64,000 nt of DNA from Argonema galeatum A003/A1 (GTDB lineage: Bacteria > Cyanobacteriota > Cyanobacteriia > Cyanobacteriales > Aerosakkonemataceae): the NCBI RefSeq assembly GCF_023333595.1, contig NZ_JAIQZM010000001.1, forward strand, positions 65,272 through 129,271, written 5' to 3'. Each line of letters starts with the position of its first letter. Position 1 is the stretch's first letter. The notes beneath the pieces are model-generated. The model was given only the letters and a program-made list of their open reading frames with translations. It had not been told where the DNA came from and ran no database searches. This document shows, piece after piece, positions 33,069 through 41,487 of this stretch. Position numbers and translations under genes: made by a program.

Positions 33069-34121
33069 CTACCCAAAGTCTTCTTCTTGCCAGCTAGTAT
33101 TGGCATAATCACCAGTAGCAAGGCGTGAAATGGCCCGATCGATCGTTTCCAAACCTTGTTCCACTGTTTCTATCAGAGCTAGCTTACCCCGCAAGTCCGC
33201 AGCACCAACAAAACCTTTAGCATACCAAGTCATGTGCTTGCGAGATTGCCGAATTCCCCGTTCTCCCTTATATTCCCACAGCGCTTGCAGATGATCCTTA
33301 GCACATTCCAGCCGTTGAATTGGCGTCGGAGTTTCCTTATTTTTACCAGTTTTCAAGAAATAGTCAACTTCTCCTACTAAAAACGGATAACCAAGCGTTC
33401 CTCGCGAACACATCACGCCATCAGCACCAGTTTCTTCCAAACAACGTACAGCAGCTTCCACAGAAAAAATATCGCCATTAGCAATAACTGGAATAGAGAG
33501 AATTTCCTTAACTTTGCGAATCCATTCCCACTTTGCAGAACCATTATAACCTTGAGCGCGGGTGCGACCGTGTACGGTAATCATTTTTGCACCAGCATCT
33601 TCCATACGTTTGGCAAAATCGAGAATAGTAATTTCTTTATCTGACCAACCGATGCGAGTTTTAACTGTTACTGGCACATCCACAGCTTTCACTACTTGCC
33701 GGACAATTGCCTCAGCAACTTCCGGTTGTCGCAATAAGGAAGAACCGCCGCCATTTTTAGTAATTTTGTTGACCGGACAACCCATGTTAATATCTACTGT
33801 ATCAGCACCTTCTTTTACTGCCATAACAGCAGCTTCAGCTAAGAAATCTGGACGACAGTCAAATAGTTGAATGCTGATAGGTCTTTCGTTCGGGTCTACC
33901 TCCATAATTTTGGGCAACTGTTTGACATAATGCAGTCCCGTCGCGTTCACCATTTCCGTGTACATCATCGAGTCTGGCGCATAGCGACGCACTAGGCGAC
34001 GGAATACCAAGTCAGTCACGCCTGAGAGGGGGGACTGTAGCACGCGGCTATTTACTTCAAAAGAGCCGATTTTGAGGGGGGTGGAGAGTCTGGTTTGGAG
34101 ACTGGGAGATAGAGACAGCAT
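33069..34121 (-). CDS. dusB: tRNA-dihydrouridine synthase (DusB type)
   Basis: A 350-aa flavin enzyme that reduces uridine to dihydrouridine in tRNA. Motifs: LQSPLSGVTDLVFRRL (FMN-binding start), DINMGCPVNKITKNGGGSSLLR with the catalytic Cys, TVHGRTRAQGYNG, VIANGDIFS and GVMCSRGTLGYPFL. The MTDxPFR variant and the length fit the nifR3/DusB subfamily. It is bracketed by repeat elements: the MITE at its 3' end and a long palindrome upstream at 34164-34226. Confidence 0.93.
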   Translation of the reverse strand: MLSLSPSLQTRLSTPLKIGSFEVNSRVLQSPLSGVTDLVFRRLVRRYAPDSMMYTEMVNATGLHYVKQLPKIMEVDPNERPISIQLFDCRPDFLAEAAVMAVKEGADTVDINMGCPVNKITKNGGGSSLLRQPEVAEAIVRQVVKAVDVPVTVKTRIGWSDKEITILDFAKRMEDAGAKMITVHGRTRAQGYNGSAKWEWIRKVKEILSIPVIANGDIFSVEAAVRCLEETGADGVMCSRGTLGYPFLVGEVDYFLKTGKNKETPTPIQRLECAKDHLQALWEYKGERGIRQSRKHMTWYAKGFVGAADLRGKLALIETVEQGLETIDRAISRLATGDYANTSWQEEDFG

Positions 34122-34163
34122 CTGGAATTAAAGGCGATCGAGCTTTTCTATTGTAGTTTATTC

Positions 34164-34226
34164 TTAGGTACGTTGTTGCGCTTCAGCGCTCTTTAAGATA
34201 GCGCTAAAGCGCAACAACGTACCTAA
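34164..34226. repeat. 27-bp-arm palindrome upstream of dusB
   Basis: The left arm starts TTAGGTACGTTGTTGCGC (34164) and the right arm ends GCGCAACAACGTACCTAA (34226); the arms pair over 27 bp with one mismatch and a 9-nt loop. A related partial copy is at about 32889-32912. It belongs to a dispersed family and could also stop readthrough between the two divergent-side genes. Confidence 0.7.
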
Positions 34227-34238
34227 GATCGCACTTTT

Positions 34239-34919
34239 TTATTCCGGCAATTCGCCAAATCTTTCCCGATATCTAGCCACTAATTCTTCAGCTTGCCTTG
34301 ACCTTTCTTCTGCTGTCAGATAGCGATTACCTCGCTCATCAAACCAATACAATACCTCAAGTTGCGATTCCCCGTCAGAATATCGACCTCTACCAATCCC
34401 TAAACCTATTTCCGGCATCCAAAAAGGCTCGCCAATTTGCTGTTCGTACTCGCCATTAACTAAGCGATAAATTTCCAAAGGTTGATGTTGGTCGCGCCGC
34501 CAATAGTAAGGGTTATAAACAACATAATACAATACTCCTAATTTGGCATAAATATCCAGCTTTTTATCATATTCGCCGCCGTAAGTTTGAGAGACTATCT
34601 CTAGTGCGAAAATCGGGGGAATATTATTTTCTTCCCAAACCACATAACTTACGCGCAAAGTATCGCCTTTAAACCGTTCCACTCCTAAACTCAAGAAACC
34701 GTCGGGAACAACGGGTACGAGATGACTAACTCCCGTCGTGTGATATACTGCCATATCTATGCCAAAGAACCAATCATTGCGCTGGTTCCAGTAGAATTTG
34801 AGCAGGAATAAAAGTAAATTGGGAATAAAGTTTTGATTTTCGTTATCCACAGGAGTATCGTCAGAATTAGGGAGTTCAGCACCAGTTGGTAAGCGGATTT
34901 CTTGATTAAACTGTACCAT
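34239..34919 (-). CDS. Uma2 family protein
   Basis: A 226-aa Uma2/DUF820 member. The core is PPIFALEIVSQTYGGEYDKK and LGVLYYVVYNPYY; the later part has LEIYRLVNGEYEQ and WMPEIGLGIGRG. The C-terminal tail with RYLTAEERSRQAEELVARYRERF is an amphipathic helix common in this group. The PD of the PD-(D/E)XK motif is not obvious at the usual position, so nuclease activity is doubtful. Function is unknown. Confidence 0.85.
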   Translation of the reverse strand: MVQFNQEIRLPTGAELPNSDDTPVDNENQNFIPNLLLFLLKFYWNQRNDWFFGIDMAVYHTTGVSHLVPVVPDGFLSLGVERFKGDTLRVSYVVWEENNIPPIFALEIVSQTYGGEYDKKLDIYAKLGVLYYVVYNPYYWRRDQHQPLEIYRLVNGEYEQQIGEPFWMPEIGLGIGRGRYSDGESQLEVLYWFDERGNRYLTAEERSRQAEELVARYRERFGELPE

Positions 34920-35052
34920 AATAGGCTGGCAGATAATTGATTAATTAATTGTATCATTAAGAAAGCAGTCTGCACAGAAACCGGGTTTCTATTTTTCGTG
35001 CAATTCCGGTATAATAGTTGACATCTATTTGCAAACTTTCAGATTTATCGAT

Positions 35053-37773
35053 ATGAATGGCCTACTGAATAATATTCAAAACTTTGTTGATTACGTCCGT
35101 ACTTTGAAGGGAGATGAAAAAGGGGAGGCTCAGGTATTTTGCGATCGCCTTTTTCAAGCATTCGGTCATCAAGGCTACAAAGAAGCAGGAGCCGAACTAG
35201 AATATCGGGTAAAAGCGAAAGGCAAAACCACAAAATTTGCTGATTTATTGTGGCGACCTCGGTTATTACTGGAAATGAAAAAACGGGGGGAAAACTTAGA
35301 AAAACACTATCAGCAAGCTTTTGAATATTGGCTAGAATTAGTGCCGCACCGTCCCAAATATGTAGTGCTTTGTAATTTTGATGAGTTTTGGATATACGAT
35401 TTAGATCTTCAGCTTCGGGAACCTGTCGATCGAGTTAGTTTAGAAGAGTTACCCAATCGATTTACTGCTCTTAACTTTCTCTTTCCCGAAAATCGTCAGC
35501 CTTTATTTAATAATAACAAAATTGATGTCACCAGAACTGCGGCTGATAAAGTTGCTCAAGTTTTTAATCGCTTAGTGCAGCGAGGAGAAAAAGTAGAAAC
35601 GGCGCAAAGGTTTATTCTTCAGTGTGTAGTGGCATTGTTTGCCGAAGATATCGATTTGTTACCTAGAGGTTTATTTACAGAATTTTTAGGTGATTGCCAA
35701 ATGAATCGAGTTAGTTCTTATGATTTAATTGGGGGATTATTTCGGCAGATGGGAAGCGATCGGCCCGCGCCCAAAGATAGCCGCTATGGAGATGTACCTT
35801 ATTTTAATGGTGGCATATTTTCAACAATTGAACCCATACACCTCACCAGAGGCGAAATCGACTTGCTATTAGACGCATCGGCAGAACGATGGTCAAAAGT
35901 GGAACCTGCGATTTTCGGGGCGTTATTTGAGTCTAGCATGGGTAAAGAAGAACGTCATGCTTTAGGCGCTCACTACACTAGCGAGGCAGATATTCAAAAA
36001 GTAGTTTTACCTACGATTATCCGCCCTTGGCGAGAACGGATTGAAGCGGCAAATACCTTGAAGGATTTGCTAGCACTACGACAAGAATTAATCAATTTTA
36101 AAATTCTCGATCCGGCCTGTGGTAGTGGGAATTTTCTTTATGTTGCTTATCGGGAACTGAAGCGACTAGAGGCACAATTGCTCACCAAGATTCATCAAAG
36201 TTTCAGTCGTGCTGCTAATGTAATTGGTACGATGTCGCTGGTAAAAACAAGCCAGTTTTATGGTATTGATATTAAACCGTTTGCAGTGGAATTGGCAAAG
36301 GTAACATTGATGCTGGCTAAAAAGTTAGCACTGGATGAAGAAAATCATTTGCTCAATGTGGTACAGATGAACTTAGCACTCGATATGGATCGGGCGTTAC
36401 CTCTTGATAATTTGGATAAAAATATTCGCTGTGATGATGCTTTGTTTTGTGATTGGGAAACAGTTGATGTAGTAGTTGGTAATCCTCCATTTTTAGGTGG
36501 TCATCGTCTGCGACTAACCCTTAATGATGAGTATGTTGATCGCATTTTTGCTAAATTTCCTGAAGTAGAAGGTCAAGTAGATATTTGTACTTACTGGTTT
36601 CGCCTTACTCATAATCATTTGGGGGAAAATTGTCGCGCTGGTTTAGTAGGGACAAACACTATCTCTCAAGGTCAAAGTCGTAAAGCTGCTTTAGATTATA
36701 TTACCCAAAATGGCGGCTACATTTACGATGTTATCTCTACACAACCTTGGTCTGGTGAAGCGAAAGTACACATTAGCATTATTAATTGGTTAAAAACCTC
36801 TGAGACGAAGGAATTAACCTACCGGATCGATCATAAAGTTGTTTCAAATATCAACTCTTCCCTTAAAGCTGAAGTTGATGTTACCCAGGCAAAATGCTTA
36901 CAAGCTAATAGAAACTATTGTTTTAAAGGTGTACAGCCTAGTGGGAAAGGTTTTCTGGTTACTGAAATGCAGGTCAAGCAATGGATTAAAGCCAATTCAA
37001 AAAATCAAGAAGTTCTCAAACTGTTTATTCAGGGGCAAGACTTAGCACAGAATGTAAATGGTAAGCCGGATCGTTGGATTATTGATTTTAATGAGATGAG
37101 TTTAGAAGATGCCAGTGAATACAAACTGCCTTTTAACCATGTCAAAAACTATGTAAAGCCAGAACGAGATCAAAACAGAAGAGAGACAACAAAGTTAAAT
37201 TGGTGGAAATATGGTGAAAAACGTCCGGGAATGCGAAAAGCTTTAGCAACTTTACCCTTTTATTTCGTTGTTCCCAGGGTATCAAAATGGTCGATTTTTA
37301 TTCTTGCCATTCCAGATTGGCTGCCGGGTGATGGTACTAATATCGTTGCTTCTGATGACTTCTACGTTCTTGGAATCCTAACTTCAAATCTACATCGCCA
37401 ATGGGTGAAAGCGCAAAGCTCAACCCTTAAAGCCGATACACGCTACACTCACAACACCTGTTTTGAAACCTTCCCCTTTCCCCAAAATTGCTCAGAAAAA
37501 ATCAAAACTGAAATTCGAGCAGCAATGCAAGCTATCCATGATTACCGCACTGAACAAATGGAGCGAAAACAGTGGGGAATTACCCAACTATACAACCAAT
37601 TTTTTAATGAACCAACCAGTCAACTCGCTAAACTTCATGCTCAATTAGATCAACTCGTTTGTAAAGCTTACGGTATCAAATCCAACGATGATCCATTAAA
37701 GTTTCTATTAGAGTTGAATTTTGAAGTAGCAAATCGGGAATCTCAAGGTTTATCTGTTGTCGCTCCAGGTTGA
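35053..37773 (+). CDS. Type IIG restriction-methylation enzyme (MmeI-like, single polypeptide)
   Basis: About 906 aa from ATG 35053; TTG 35029 is possible. The N-terminal region has a nuclease-like motif, with FADLLW followed by LLLEMKKRG (D...ExK). The middle has the adenine-methyltransferase motifs I (DPACGSGNFLYVAYRELKRLE) and IV (VVVGNPPFLGG). The C-terminal part, with TRYTHNTCFETFPFP, is typical target recognition. Such enzymes methylate their own recognition site and cut DNA that lacks the mark. It has no partner gene, as expected for this type. Alternatively it is a BREX-like methyltransferase, but no BREX genes are near. Confidence 0.85.
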   Translation: MNGLLNNIQNFVDYVRTLKGDEKGEAQVFCDRLFQAFGHQGYKEAGAELEYRVKAKGKTTKFADLLWRPRLLLEMKKRGENLEKHYQQAFEYWLELVPHRPKYVVLCNFDEFWIYDLDLQLREPVDRVSLEELPNRFTALNFLFPENRQPLFNNNKIDVTRTAADKVAQVFNRLVQRGEKVETAQRFILQCVVALFAEDIDLLPRGLFTEFLGDCQMNRVSSYDLIGGLFRQMGSDRPAPKDSRYGDVPYFNGGIFSTIEPIHLTRGEIDLLLDASAERWSKVEPAIFGALFESSMGKEERHALGAHYTSEADIQKVVLPTIIRPWRERIEAANTLKDLLALRQELINFKILDPACGSGNFLYVAYRELKRLEAQLLTKIHQSFSRAANVIGTMSLVKTSQFYGIDIKPFAVELAKVTLMLAKKLALDEENHLLNVVQMNLALDMDRALPLDNLDKNIRCDDALFCDWETVDVVVGNPPFLGGHRLRLTLNDEYVDRIFAKFPEVEGQVDICTYWFRLTHNHLGENCRAGLVGTNTISQGQSRKAALDYITQNGGYIYDVISTQPWSGEAKVHISIINWLKTSETKELTYRIDHKVVSNINSSLKAEVDVTQAKCLQANRNYCFKGVQPSGKGFLVTEMQVKQWIKANSKNQEVLKLFIQGQDLAQNVNGKPDRWIIDFNEMSLEDASEYKLPFNHVKNYVKPERDQNRRETTKLNWWKYGEKRPGMRKALATLPFYFVVPRVSKWSIFILAIPDWLPGDGTNIVASDDFYVLGILTSNLHRQWVKAQSSTLKADTRYTHNTCFETFPFPQNCSEKIKTEIRAAMQAIHDYRTEQMERKQWGITQLYNQFFNEPTSQLAKLHAQLDQLVCKAYGIKSNDDPLKFLLELNFEVANRESQGLSVVAPG

Positions 37774-37846
37774 CCGCCTGTTGTCAAAAATGCTAGTGAA
37801 TTTATTACAGATGATTGTGTGAAAATGCCAGAGTAGCTTGAACCCC

Positions 37847-37879
37847 AGAAACCCGGTTTTTCCAAAAAACCGGGTTTCT
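37847..37879. terminator. Hairpin behind the type IIG gene
   Basis: AGAAACCCGGTTTT and AAAACCGGGTTTCT form a perfect 14-bp stem with a 5-nt loop. The same palindrome family occurs at 60012-60044, and a half-site lies near 34978. It may terminate transcription of the 35053 gene. Confidence 0.55.
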
Positions 37880-37891
37880 CGATTGACGTAA

Positions 37892-38028
37892 GTAGGGTGC
37901 GTCAGACAAAAAGCCTCAAATACTAGAGAAAGTTTGAATTTATGACGCTCCTTACAGTCTAAGATAGGAGTAGAAGGAGCCATTAAACCCAATGAAACAA
38001 CAGCAATTGGATAAACCAGCAACTTGAA
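37892..38028 (+). repeat. 140-bp direct repeat, copy 1, upstream of hicB
   Basis: It starts GTAGGGTGCGTCAGAC and ends with AATTGGATAAACCAGCAACT. An inner inverted repeat, GTAGGGTGCGTC with GACGCTCCTTAC (37944-37955), is degenerate in this copy. It contains an 11-codon frame MKQQQLDKPAT (37992-38027). It forms the leader of the hicB gene. Confidence 0.8.
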
Positions 38029-38065
38029 AGTTTAGAAATCTCTCTAACGAATCGAGGACAGAATA

Positions 38066-38239
38066 ATGAAAAATAAAGAGTTTTACGTTGTCATTGAACG
38101 GGATGAAGATGGAATATATATCGGTGAAGTTCCACAACTCAAGGCTTGCTATAGCCAAGGAGAAACCATTGATGAACTCATACACAATATCCGCGAAGTC
38201 ATTGAAATGTGTCTTGAAGAATTAGAAGAAGAATGGTAG
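38066..38239 (+). CDS. HicB-family antitoxin-like protein
   Basis: A 57-aa protein too short for many gene callers: MKNKEFYVVIERDEDGIYIG, then EVPQLKACYSQGETIDELIHNIREVIEM. This is the HicB partial RNase H-like fold (xx.E..DG.Y...P...GC...G.T..EA). HicB normally neutralises the HicA mRNA interferase; no hicA is seen here, so it is a solitary antitoxin-like gene. Its TAG stop lies inside the start of the second 140-bp repeat, so the repeat defines its 3' end. Solitary HicB genes are common in cyanobacteria. Confidence 0.8.
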   Translation: MKNKEFYVVIERDEDGIYIGEVPQLKACYSQGETIDELIHNIREVIEMCLEELEEEW

Positions 38240-38375
38240 GGTGCGTCAGACCGAAAACCTTAAATCTTATAAAAAGTTCACATTTATGACGCACCCTACA
38301 GTCTAAAATAGGGGTATAACAAGTTATTAAAACCAATGAAACAACAGCAATTGGATAAACCAGCAACTTAAACCA
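38236..38375 (+). repeat. 140-bp direct repeat, copy 2, upstream of a Uma2 gene
   Basis: It resembles 37892-38028 over its whole length, with perfect 12-bp inverted repeats GTAGGGTGCGTC (38236-38247) and GACGCACCCTAC (38288-38299). It again contains the 11-codon frame MKQQQLDKPAT (38336-38371), with TAA in place of TGA. It is the leader of the Uma2 gene. Confidence 0.8.
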
Positions 38376-38392
38376 TTAGGAGTCAACCTGCT

Positions 38393-38977
38393 ATGATTGC
38401 TCAAATTGAGACAAAAAACTACACTGCTGAAGAATATCTAGAACTTGAAATTGCCTCAGAAACTCGCAACGAATATTACAATGGAGAAATTATCCCGATG
38501 ACTGGTGGAACACCTAATCATAACGAAATTGCAGGAAACCTCTATATTCTTCTTAAGCTTGCTCTCAAAGGAAAAGCTTACCGAACTTTTTATGTCGATC
38601 AAAGACTTTGGATTCCAGATGTTAGCCTCTATACCTACCCCGATATTATGGTACTCCCAAAGCCGCTAGAACTGCAAACTGGACGCAAAGACACAGTAAT
38701 AAATCCTTGCTTTATTGGAGAAGTTCTATCTAAATCTACCCAAAATTATGACCGTAGTGAAAAATTTGCCGCCTATCGCACTATTCCCACTTTTCAAGAA
38801 TATCTTTTAATCGATCAATATCGAATTCATGTCGAACATTATGTTAAAACTAATGTCAATCAATGGATTTTCTCAGAATACGACGATCCTAATGTTACCC
38901 TATCTTTTAGGGTATTTGAGTTTCAAGTTAAAATTGCAGAACTATATGAAAATATTGACTTTACTAACGAATCATAG
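38393..38977 (+). CDS. Uma2 family protein
   Basis: A 194-aa Uma2/DUF820 protein of the classic type: NYTAEEYLELEIASETRNEYYNGEIIPM, TGGTPNHNEIAGNLYILL, then YTYPDIMVLP and GEVLSKSTQNYDRSEKFAAYRTIPTFQEYLLIDQ. The PD, the Glu and the Lys of the nuclease-like motif are all in place. AGGAG (about 38379) precedes the ATG. It sits directly after the second 140-bp repeat. Confidence 0.92.
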   Translation: MIAQIETKNYTAEEYLELEIASETRNEYYNGEIIPMTGGTPNHNEIAGNLYILLKLALKGKAYRTFYVDQRLWIPDVSLYTYPDIMVLPKPLELQTGRKDTVINPCFIGEVLSKSTQNYDRSEKFAAYRTIPTFQEYLLIDQYRIHVEHYVKTNVNQWIFSEYDDPNVTLSFRVFEFQVKIAELYENIDFTNES

Positions 38978-38989
38978 ATAATCTTCATT

Positions 38990-39436
38990 TTACCATAATA
39001 TTTCTGTTAAGATTGCATCCAAATCGCGGCTAAATTCCCATGTCTGCGGGAACTGAGTTTCGGGATATTCTTCACACACTTCGGAAAGCGCTTCTTGGTA
39101 AATATCATCAAATTCTGTTAGCAGATGATTGCGTAAACTTGGTGCTTTTTTGAGAAGGCGCTGCAAATCATTGCGCTGCGTCCGAATAGTAACTTGCCAA
39201 ACTCGAAAACAATCGGGGAGAGGCACGTAACACCGTTTTAGAATATGCGCTAAAATTGGTTTTAAACGGCTTTCTACTTCGTGCTTTTGCGAAATACTTA
39301 AAGCTTCAATTTCCTCCACCAAATTATCCCAATCTAAATTATTAATATCTCGCGCTTTTAACTTTGCTGCTGTGTCTTCTAGCCAGAGAAAAAAATCGCG
39401 ATCGTATAGCGGTTTTTGAGTAGTTTTAGGTATCAT
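38990..39436 (-). CDS. DUF29 family protein
   Basis: A 148-aa DUF29 protein with the full signature: YDRDFFLWLEDTAAKLKARD, LDWDNLVEEIEALSISQKHEVESRL, then WQVTIRTQRNDLQRLLKKAPSLRNHL and CEEYPETQFPQTWEFSRDLDAIL. Function is unknown. It is convergent with the Uma2 gene. Confidence 0.9.
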   Translation of the reverse strand: MIPKTTQKPLYDRDFFLWLEDTAAKLKARDINNLDWDNLVEEIEALSISQKHEVESRLKPILAHILKRCYVPLPDCFRVWQVTIRTQRNDLQRLLKKAPSLRNHLLTEFDDIYQEALSEVCEEYPETQFPQTWEFSRDLDAILTEILW

Positions 39437-39474
39437 AGCCTTATGAATTGCTTTCGCGATCGAGCTTTTCTATT

Positions 39475-39822
39475 TTAAGTGCGATCGCCGATCTCCTCTA
39501 AAAGATCTCTTGTTGGTGAGCGATCGTTCATTGGCTTATCTACGATTAATTCGCGCAACAGCATATTGCTGTTTGGGCTGAGTATGCTAGCGCCTGCTGG
39601 TGTCAATTCCCAGCGATCGCGAGGCGATCCGGATTGGACATATTCTTTAACTAAACCATCAGCAGCCATTTTTTTTAATACTACCATCATGTCAGGTTCT
39701 CTAGGTACATCTCGCCGTGAAAGTGCATTTGCTAGTTCATACCAACCCCACTTTCCCTCACCTTTAGCCACTAATTGGAGAAGTACTAATTCAAGTTGAG
39801 TTAATTTGATTGAGTCTGTCAT
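39475..39822 (-). CDS. Winged-helix-like protein, putative immunity partner
   Basis: A 115-aa protein: QLELVLLQLVAKGEGKWGWYELANALSRRDVP, then MMVVLKKMAADGLVKEY and SPRDRWELTPAG. The arrangement of helices and a wing with a terminal ELTPAG resembles small winged-helix proteins. Its ATG overlaps the stop of the toxin-like gene upstream (TAATG), so the two are translated together. The coupling suggests that it neutralises or regulates that product. I do not recognise a named family. Confidence 0.6.
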   Translation of the reverse strand: MTDSIKLTQLELVLLQLVAKGEGKWGWYELANALSRRDVPREPDMMVVLKKMAADGLVKEYVQSGSPRDRWELTPAGASILSPNSNMLLRELIVDKPMNDRSPTRDLLEEIGDRT

Positions 39823-40232
39823 TAAAATTCCTCCACGCTGGGATGAAATAAAATGCCGAATCCTTCTTTTAGACCATAGTCTTCAAGTGTTGCTGTGTGA
39901 GCATTATTCCACAGTTCATAAGCCTCATCTCGATTGTTTGGTTCTCCAGTAGGATAGCCAATCTTTTTATACCTCAGATACTCACGCAGTTCATGGGTAT
40001 AAAAGCGTAAATCGACTGGTTCTGCTACGAGTTCACCTGCTGCAATTCTTCTTAATCGCTCTACCATTTTAAGCTCTGCCTCACCAACGGGATTAAACCG
40101 ACGGACATGAAGCTCTACTATATCAGCGCCTTTGTGCGTTATCCTTACATTTCGATAAGAAAGTCTAAGTACCTTTCCACCGGCTTTTGATGGATCGTAT
40201 GGTCTGCCACTAAAAGCACCTTTCTCTAGCAT
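39822..40232 (-). CDS. Stand-alone RHS/CDI-type C-terminal toxin-like domain
   Basis: A 136-aa protein. The stretches MLEKGAFSGRPYDPSKAGG, HKGADIVELHVRRF, YTHELREYLRYKKIG and ELWNNAHTATLEDYGLKEG resemble C-terminal domains that cap RHS-repeat or contact-dependent-inhibition proteins. Here there is no N-terminal delivery region, only the domain. Conserved His and Asn residues in NNAHTATLEDY could be catalytic, but the activity is unknown to me. Overlap with the downstream gene and the match itself suggest a domesticated or orphan toxin-immunity pair. Similarity is from memory. Confidence 0.55.
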   Translation of the reverse strand: MLEKGAFSGRPYDPSKAGGKVLRLSYRNVRITHKGADIVELHVRRFNPVGEAELKMVERLRRIAAGELVAEPVDLRFYTHELREYLRYKKIGYPTGEPNNRDEAYELWNNAHTATLEDYGLKEGFGILFHPSVEEF

Positions 40233-40566
40233 TTCAGTCTTTGTGTAGATGCCATCTCATTTCAATCCCACCTTTTTGCACTAATGTTTTACTCTTTCAC
40301 TCAAAACTTGAGGGACACATTTTACCCAATCATCTCAGGCGGTGGAGTCTGCTGGCATTCCATCACCAACAATTTGCAACCCACCCAATATAGCAACAAT
40401 TTTATCAGACTGGGTGCGATCGTAATAAGCTCTCACGCATCTAAATTGTAGTTAGGGACGGGCAAGATGCCCATCCCACAAGAATTTCATTAAATTGACT
40501 GTAAAATTTAGGTGCGTAGCAGCTTAGTCATCAAGGAACTTTCAGGAAAAGTTGGCGATCGCACAA
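40233..40566. other. Intergenic region, no gene seen
   Basis: It contains one imperfect palindrome (GGGACGGGCAAGATGCCCATCCC split around 40455-40477, arms of 9 bp) of a common dispersed type and a HIP1-like site. No open frame of note. Confidence 0.5.
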
Positions 40567-41487
40567 TTACTTAGTTTCCAACCAAGCCACTAAATCGGCT
40601 AAACTGGAAAAATCGAAAATAGCATCGCCTAAAGCCATTAAGTCATCTGATGATAACTGCTCCAAACGATTGAGAATTTCATCTGTAATTTCGCCAAATC
40701 GTCGCCTTAATAGTCGCTGCACCAATGTTAGTTGACCTGTTTGTATTCCCTCGACAAGACCTTCCTCACGACCTTTCTCACGACTAAACTCGATCGATCC
40801 TTTTTGTTCCCTGACAAACTGTTCTCGCTTCTCCAAATCGTCTAACTCCTCTACACTCAAATTGATTCGATTGGCGATCGCAAACGCTTTATCAATTTCT
40901 GGCACAATTGCCATCTTTTGTGGTACTATTTCCAGGTCGGGTGCTTTTCGCAAAAAATACAGCCATTTATCCGTTATACTTTCTAACTCCTCTAAAGTTT
41001 TCTTAAATTTCGGTAACTCCACAAATACCAACTCAAACGGATATTCTGGATAATCAAATAGCTGGTGCTTCTCTTTAAAAATAAATTGGGAAATTACCGT
41101 TTGAGAAACTTCAAACAGGGTAAAATCCATCACTGCTAATGAAATCAAAGGTCTAACTTCCAGATACTCTTCCCCTATTTTAAGTTGATTGGCGTAAGCT
41201 TTAGCGGTGTTATAAGCAATCCTTTTGGTAAAAGCAGGCACATTAAACGCTTGCATTTCTATCAAGACATTTTGGCCGTTATTCAATTTAGCTTTTACAT
41301 CAAAATAAGTGTTTTTTAAAGCTGAAATGCGACCGGGAGCGTAGGGATCGATAATTTCTAAGCTGGCGATGACAGGCTGACCTTGATAGACGATCGCATT
41401 CAGAAAACTGATCAAAATATCTTGGCTATCATCGGAGCTAAAAATCTTTTTGAAAGCGTAGTCTGTTTTGGGGTTGATAAACTTCAT
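40567..41487 (-). CDS. Rpn family recombination-promoting nuclease / putative transposase
   Basis: ATG 41487 gives 306 aa. The family start is MKFINPKTDYAFKKIFSSDDSQDILISFLNAI; the PD-(D/E)XK core is TYFDVKAKLNNGQNVLIEMQ (D...ExQ, with Gln where many have Lys), followed by RIAYNTAKAYANQL. The C-terminus has a RRFGEITDEILNRLEQLSSDDLMALGDAIFDF tail typical of Rpn proteins. Rpn proteins are Ca/Mg-dependent DNases that promote RecA-independent recombination. It is a solitary gene. Confidence 0.88.
   Translation of the reverse strand: MKFINPKTDYAFKKIFSSDDSQDILISFLNAIVYQGQPVIASLEIIDPYAPGRISALKNTYFDVKAKLNNGQNVLIEMQAFNVPAFTKRIAYNTAKAYANQLKIGEEYLEVRPLISLAVMDFTLFEVSQTVISQFIFKEKHQLFDYPEYPFELVFVELPKFKKTLEELESITDKWLYFLRKAPDLEIVPQKMAIVPEIDKAFAIANRINLSVEELDDLEKREQFVREQKGSIEFSREKGREEGLVEGIQTGQLTLVQRLLRRRFGEITDEILNRLEQLSSDDLMALGDAIFDFSSLADLVAWLETK

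Noticed and set aside
35053..37773. BREX PglX methyltransferase
   Set aside because: No pglZ, brxC or other BREX genes nearby, and the N-terminal ExK motif fits a type IIG enzyme better.
37892..38375. CRISPR-like array from the two 140-bp repeats
   Set aside because: Only two long copies with a gene between them; no short regular repeats or spacers.
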